A stretch of DNA of 7,995 nt. Source: Gammaproteobacteria bacterium. GTDB lineage: Bacteria > Pseudomonadota > Gammaproteobacteria > Pseudomonadales > Azotimanducaceae. Position 1 is the first letter of the stretch; each line of letters starts with the position of its first letter. Made by a program: the position numbers and the translations under genes. Below are positions 6,447 through 7,995 of the stretch, piece after piece. Below the pieces are notes generated by a model. That model ran no database searches, was not told the DNA's origin, and saw only the letters and a list, made by a program, of their open reading frames with translations. Where the stretch lies: NCBI GenBank assembly GCA_018667205.1, contig JABIVN010000117.1, positions 1 to 7,995 on the forward strand. Reading direction: 5' to 3'.

Positions 6447-6745
6447 AACTCGTCTATTCCCATCCCAATTCCATGATCCTTGGCAGCATGTCTAGTGCGT
6501 TGAACCACGAAGGCATAGCAACCGAGATCCGTAACGACATCCTAGGTGGCGCAACCGGAGAAATTGCGCCCGGCGAAACCTGGATAGAGCTTTGGATCCT
6601 GAATGAGGCTCAATATGAAGCCGCCACGCTGCGGATTAAAGAAATACTAGCGCAACCTGAGCGTGATGACTGGTTGTGTAATCGCTGCCAAGAACGCAAT
6701 CCAGCAACTTTTGAGGTGTGCTGGCAATGCTTTGATCCTGTCTGA
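6443..6745 (+). CDS. DUF2007-like protein with C-terminal zinc ribbon
   Basis: A protein of 100 residues in two parts. Residues 1-70 resemble the DUF2007 (putative signal-transducing) domain: VYSHPNSMILGSMSSALNHE, then IATEIRNDILGGATGEIAP and WIELWILNEAQY. The tail (78-97) is a zinc ribbon with C79-x2-C82 and C93-x2-C96 in WLCNRCQERNP...CWQC. The family is thought to be regulatory or protein-binding; no reaction is known. AAGGAG (6433-6438) lies 4 bases before the ATG, which overlaps the tetR stop as ATGA. Coupled translation suggests coordinated amounts of the two proteins. Nothing else in the window explains the pairing, which may be only positional. No clear terminator follows. Confidence 0.82.
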   Translation: MKLVYSHPNSMILGSMSSALNHEGIATEIRNDILGGATGEIAPGETWIELWILNEAQYEAATLRIKEILAQPERDDWLCNRCQERNPATFEVCWQCFDPV

Positions 6746-6852
6746 AAATCCTGTTTCTTTGGGAATAGGCTTTTTTTCCACCTCTGTCTTTTTGAATTCA
6801 ATAACCGACCGGTAAAATGTATCAGCGCTTAATCAACGAAGAGCTCATTACT

Positions 6853-6878
6853 AAAAGCCCTGAGAAAAAGCCCTGAGA
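6853..6878. repeat. 13-bp perfect tandem duplication
   Basis: AAAAGCCCTGAGA occurs twice back to back (6853-6865 and 6866-6878). Each copy contains CCCTGAGA, the exact complement of TCTCAGGG at 6932-6939. A slippage duplication is the simplest origin. Confidence 0.9.
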
Positions 6879-6925
6879 ATAAACCCTTAACCTTTACGCC
6901 CTTGACGCGATTCCTCAACAACTTT

Positions 6926-7018
6926 ACCTGATCTCAGGGTTAGCTCTATTGTCGGTATCACGGCGGATAAGAGTCTCAGGATATATGCTGCGCTGTTTTC
7001 TAAACCTGACCCCAGGGT
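6926..7018. repeat. Pair of 15-bp near-identical, partly palindromic motifs
   Basis: ACCTGATCTCAGGGT (6926-6940) and ACCTGACCCCAGGGT (7004-7018) differ at two positions and lie 78 bases apart in the same orientation. The first contains CCTGA-TC-TCAGG, a 5-bp palindrome with a 2-base centre; the second keeps it with one mismatch. They could be paired binding sites for a dimeric regulator or fragments of a larger repeat. Confidence 0.55.
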
Positions 7019-7077
7019 ATGCATGGCTGCACTTTTAAAAACTTGGCATATCGAGCCTCACGCCGCAAATCTTATTT

Positions 7078-7383
7078 TCAAAATTCGAGCGACAACAACC
7101 TCTGCAAAACAGTAAGGTCACTGCTTTTAAGGTTAACAATATTGGTGTGGATACAGCAATTTCCGGCAACAAAGAACGCAACCTTCTTTCCGTCGGGACT
7201 GATGATTGGCTCATAGGGCACGCCTCAGACTCCTGACCACCAGGGCCAGGCTATCCGATCGATGAGTGCCCTGCCGTCTGCCGATATCACCATCGCCATA
7301 CCTGGCAATGCACTCTCAAACCAAAATACGATACGCAAACAACTCCAATGTTTCATCTTCATCTTCACAGGAATCGAGATAGG
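7078..7383 (-). pseudogene. Probable remnant of a beta-propeller (PD40/TolB-like) protein
   Basis: On the minus strand a frame interrupted by one TGA (7227-7225) contains the segment VPYEPIISPDGKKVAFFVAG. SPDGKKVAF is the signature of WD40-like PD40 propeller blades, and the following TNIVNLKSSD fits the end of a blade. The frame before the stop reads VFWFESALPGMAMVISADG, where a second degenerate ADG repeat may lie. The fragment ends at TGA 7080-7078 without further blades. Family proteins are normally several hundred residues, periplasmic or secreted, so this can only be a decayed fragment. A minus-strand ATG at 7613-7611, with AGGA 10 bases upstream, starts a 25-codon hydrophobic frame (MICVLFLTVG...) that could be the old signal peptide. 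Linking the two needs frameshifts and is speculative. Confidence 0.38.
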
Positions 7384-7640
7384 CTACTATCTATGCCAAG
7401 CGCATCTGTGGGTTTTGCCGTGATCCCACGTCGATCGACTCGGACAAGGATACTAGTTCACGGAAGACCCTTGCCAAGATCAAAGTTGAATCCAGAAAAC
7501 AACGTCAAAAATTTTCAAAACCTATCATGTATAAATTATCCAGGGATATGGCTTAACCTCAGGTCAGAAAAACAACCACCCGGGCCAACTGTCAGAAATA
7601 GAACACAGATCATGCGAACAACATCCTGTAATCGTGAGGT

Positions 7641-7668
7641 GCTTTTGGCTTTTGGCTTTTGGCTTCTG
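7641..7668. repeat. 7-bp tandem repeat, three perfect copies plus one variant
   Basis: GCTTTTG is repeated at 7641, 7648 and 7655, then GCTTCTG at 7662. A 7-base unit shifts the frame when copy number changes. It lies in non-coding or decayed sequence, so a phase-variation role is not supported unless it affects a promoter. Confidence 0.9.
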
Positions 7669-7860
7669 CCAATTGATCAAGAGAGCAGTAAAACGGAGCC
7701 TTGAATTTCGTTGCACTGCGCCTTATCTTGCCTATTGCAGTTCAACAGCCAAATTGGGCGCCACTTGAGCGCTTTACCGTCCGAAAAACAGGCTGCCGGT
7801 ACATTCAGAATTTAACCGCAGCAAGGTACAAAGGACCATTGGTGAACCGGTAAATTGAGT

Positions 7861-7995
7861 ATGGAATCAGAAGACCACAAGTTGTTTTCGAAACCTACCT
7901 ATCAATGGTACGTCGTAATTCTTTTGACGACTGTTTATGTCTTCAATTTTATCGACAGAAACATCTTGGCGATCCTTGGGCAGTCGATTAAAGAC
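7861..7995 (+). CDS. MFS transporter, spinster-like, N-terminal part, cut by window edge
   Basis: The first 45 codons of a membrane transporter are present. After a short charged leader (MESEDHKLFSKPT) comes YQWYVVILLTTVYVFNFIDR, then NILAILGQSIKD. This is the first transmembrane helix of the spinster-like branch of the major facilitator superfamily, with the conserved helix-end pattern FIDR-x-I-L. Such proteins use proton or ion gradients to move small organic molecules; the substrate cannot be told from the fragment. The ATG at 7861 has only a weak upstream purine stretch (TTGAGT directly before it, GGTGA further away). The gene is transcribed away from the 1.1-kb empty region, which must contain its promoter. 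Confidence 0.87.
   Translation, partial: MESEDHKLFSKPTYQWYVVILLTTVYVFNFIDRNILAILGQSIKD

Larger units (their letters stand above)
6746..7860. other. 1.1-kb region without an intact gene: repeats plus a probable decayed gene
   Basis: No intact coding sequence is supported across about 1.1 kb. From left to right it holds a 13-bp tandem duplication (6853-6878), complementary arms CCCTGAGA / TCTCAGGG (6858-6980), and two near-identical 15-mers (6926-6940 and 7004-7018). A minus-strand remnant with a beta-propeller motif follows (7078-7383), then a 7-bp tandem repeat (7641-7668). The plus-strand frames at 7019-7216 and 7348-7704 lack ribosome-binding sequences and recognisable products. The MFS promoter should lie near the right end, but none is convincing. 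Confidence 0.6.

Noticed and set aside
7348..7704. 118-codon plus-strand frame in the 1.1-kb gap
   Set aside because: It contains the heptamer repeat, has no recognisable domain or ribosome-binding sequence, and lies opposite the probable beta-propeller remnant.

Overview
The window looks like chromosomal DNA of a gammaproteobacterium. It carries a YceH-family (UPF0502) gene, a YbaK Cys-tRNA(Pro) deacylase and a PsiE-family gene. A DUF3604 gene, a TetR regulator, a DUF2007 zinc-ribbon protein and a spinster-like MFS transporter fit a marine, Cellvibrionales-like lineage. That placement is inference from gene content only. No tRNA, rRNA, CRISPR array, intact transposase or phage gene was seen.

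Layout. On the left are two minus-strand housekeeping genes, yceH (cut by the left edge) and ybaK. Between about 1.1 and 4.1 kb lie four plus-strand genes separated by long gaps: an unrecognised small acidic protein, a four-helix DsbB-like membrane protein, a glutathione S-transferase and a PsiE-family membrane protein. They show no operon spacing and no common pathway. This block is bordered by two same-orientation copies of an approximately 34-38 bp imperfect repeat (1057-1090 and 4078-4115).

On the minus strand from 4.1 to 5.67 kb is a decayed DUF3604 gene. Its likely ancestral start codon reads ACG instead of ATG, it has a frameshift near its 3' end, and its C-terminus is cut exactly where the right-hand repeat begins. 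Divergent from it is a TetR regulator whose stop codon overlaps the start of a DUF2007 zinc-ribbon protein, so these two form a translationally coupled pair. A short inverted repeat in the divergent intergenic region is a candidate operator.

About 1.1 kb without an intact gene follows. It holds tandem 13-bp and 7-bp repeats, complementary CCCTGAGA / TCTCAGGG arms, and a probable minus-strand remnant of a beta-propeller (PD40-type) protein. The window ends in the first 45 codons of an MFS transporter.

No complete new system was found. The best leads are the DsbB-like protein with only one of the two cysteine pairs, the paired repeat with its role in truncating the DUF3604 gene, and the structured or decayed 6.75-7.86 kb region.
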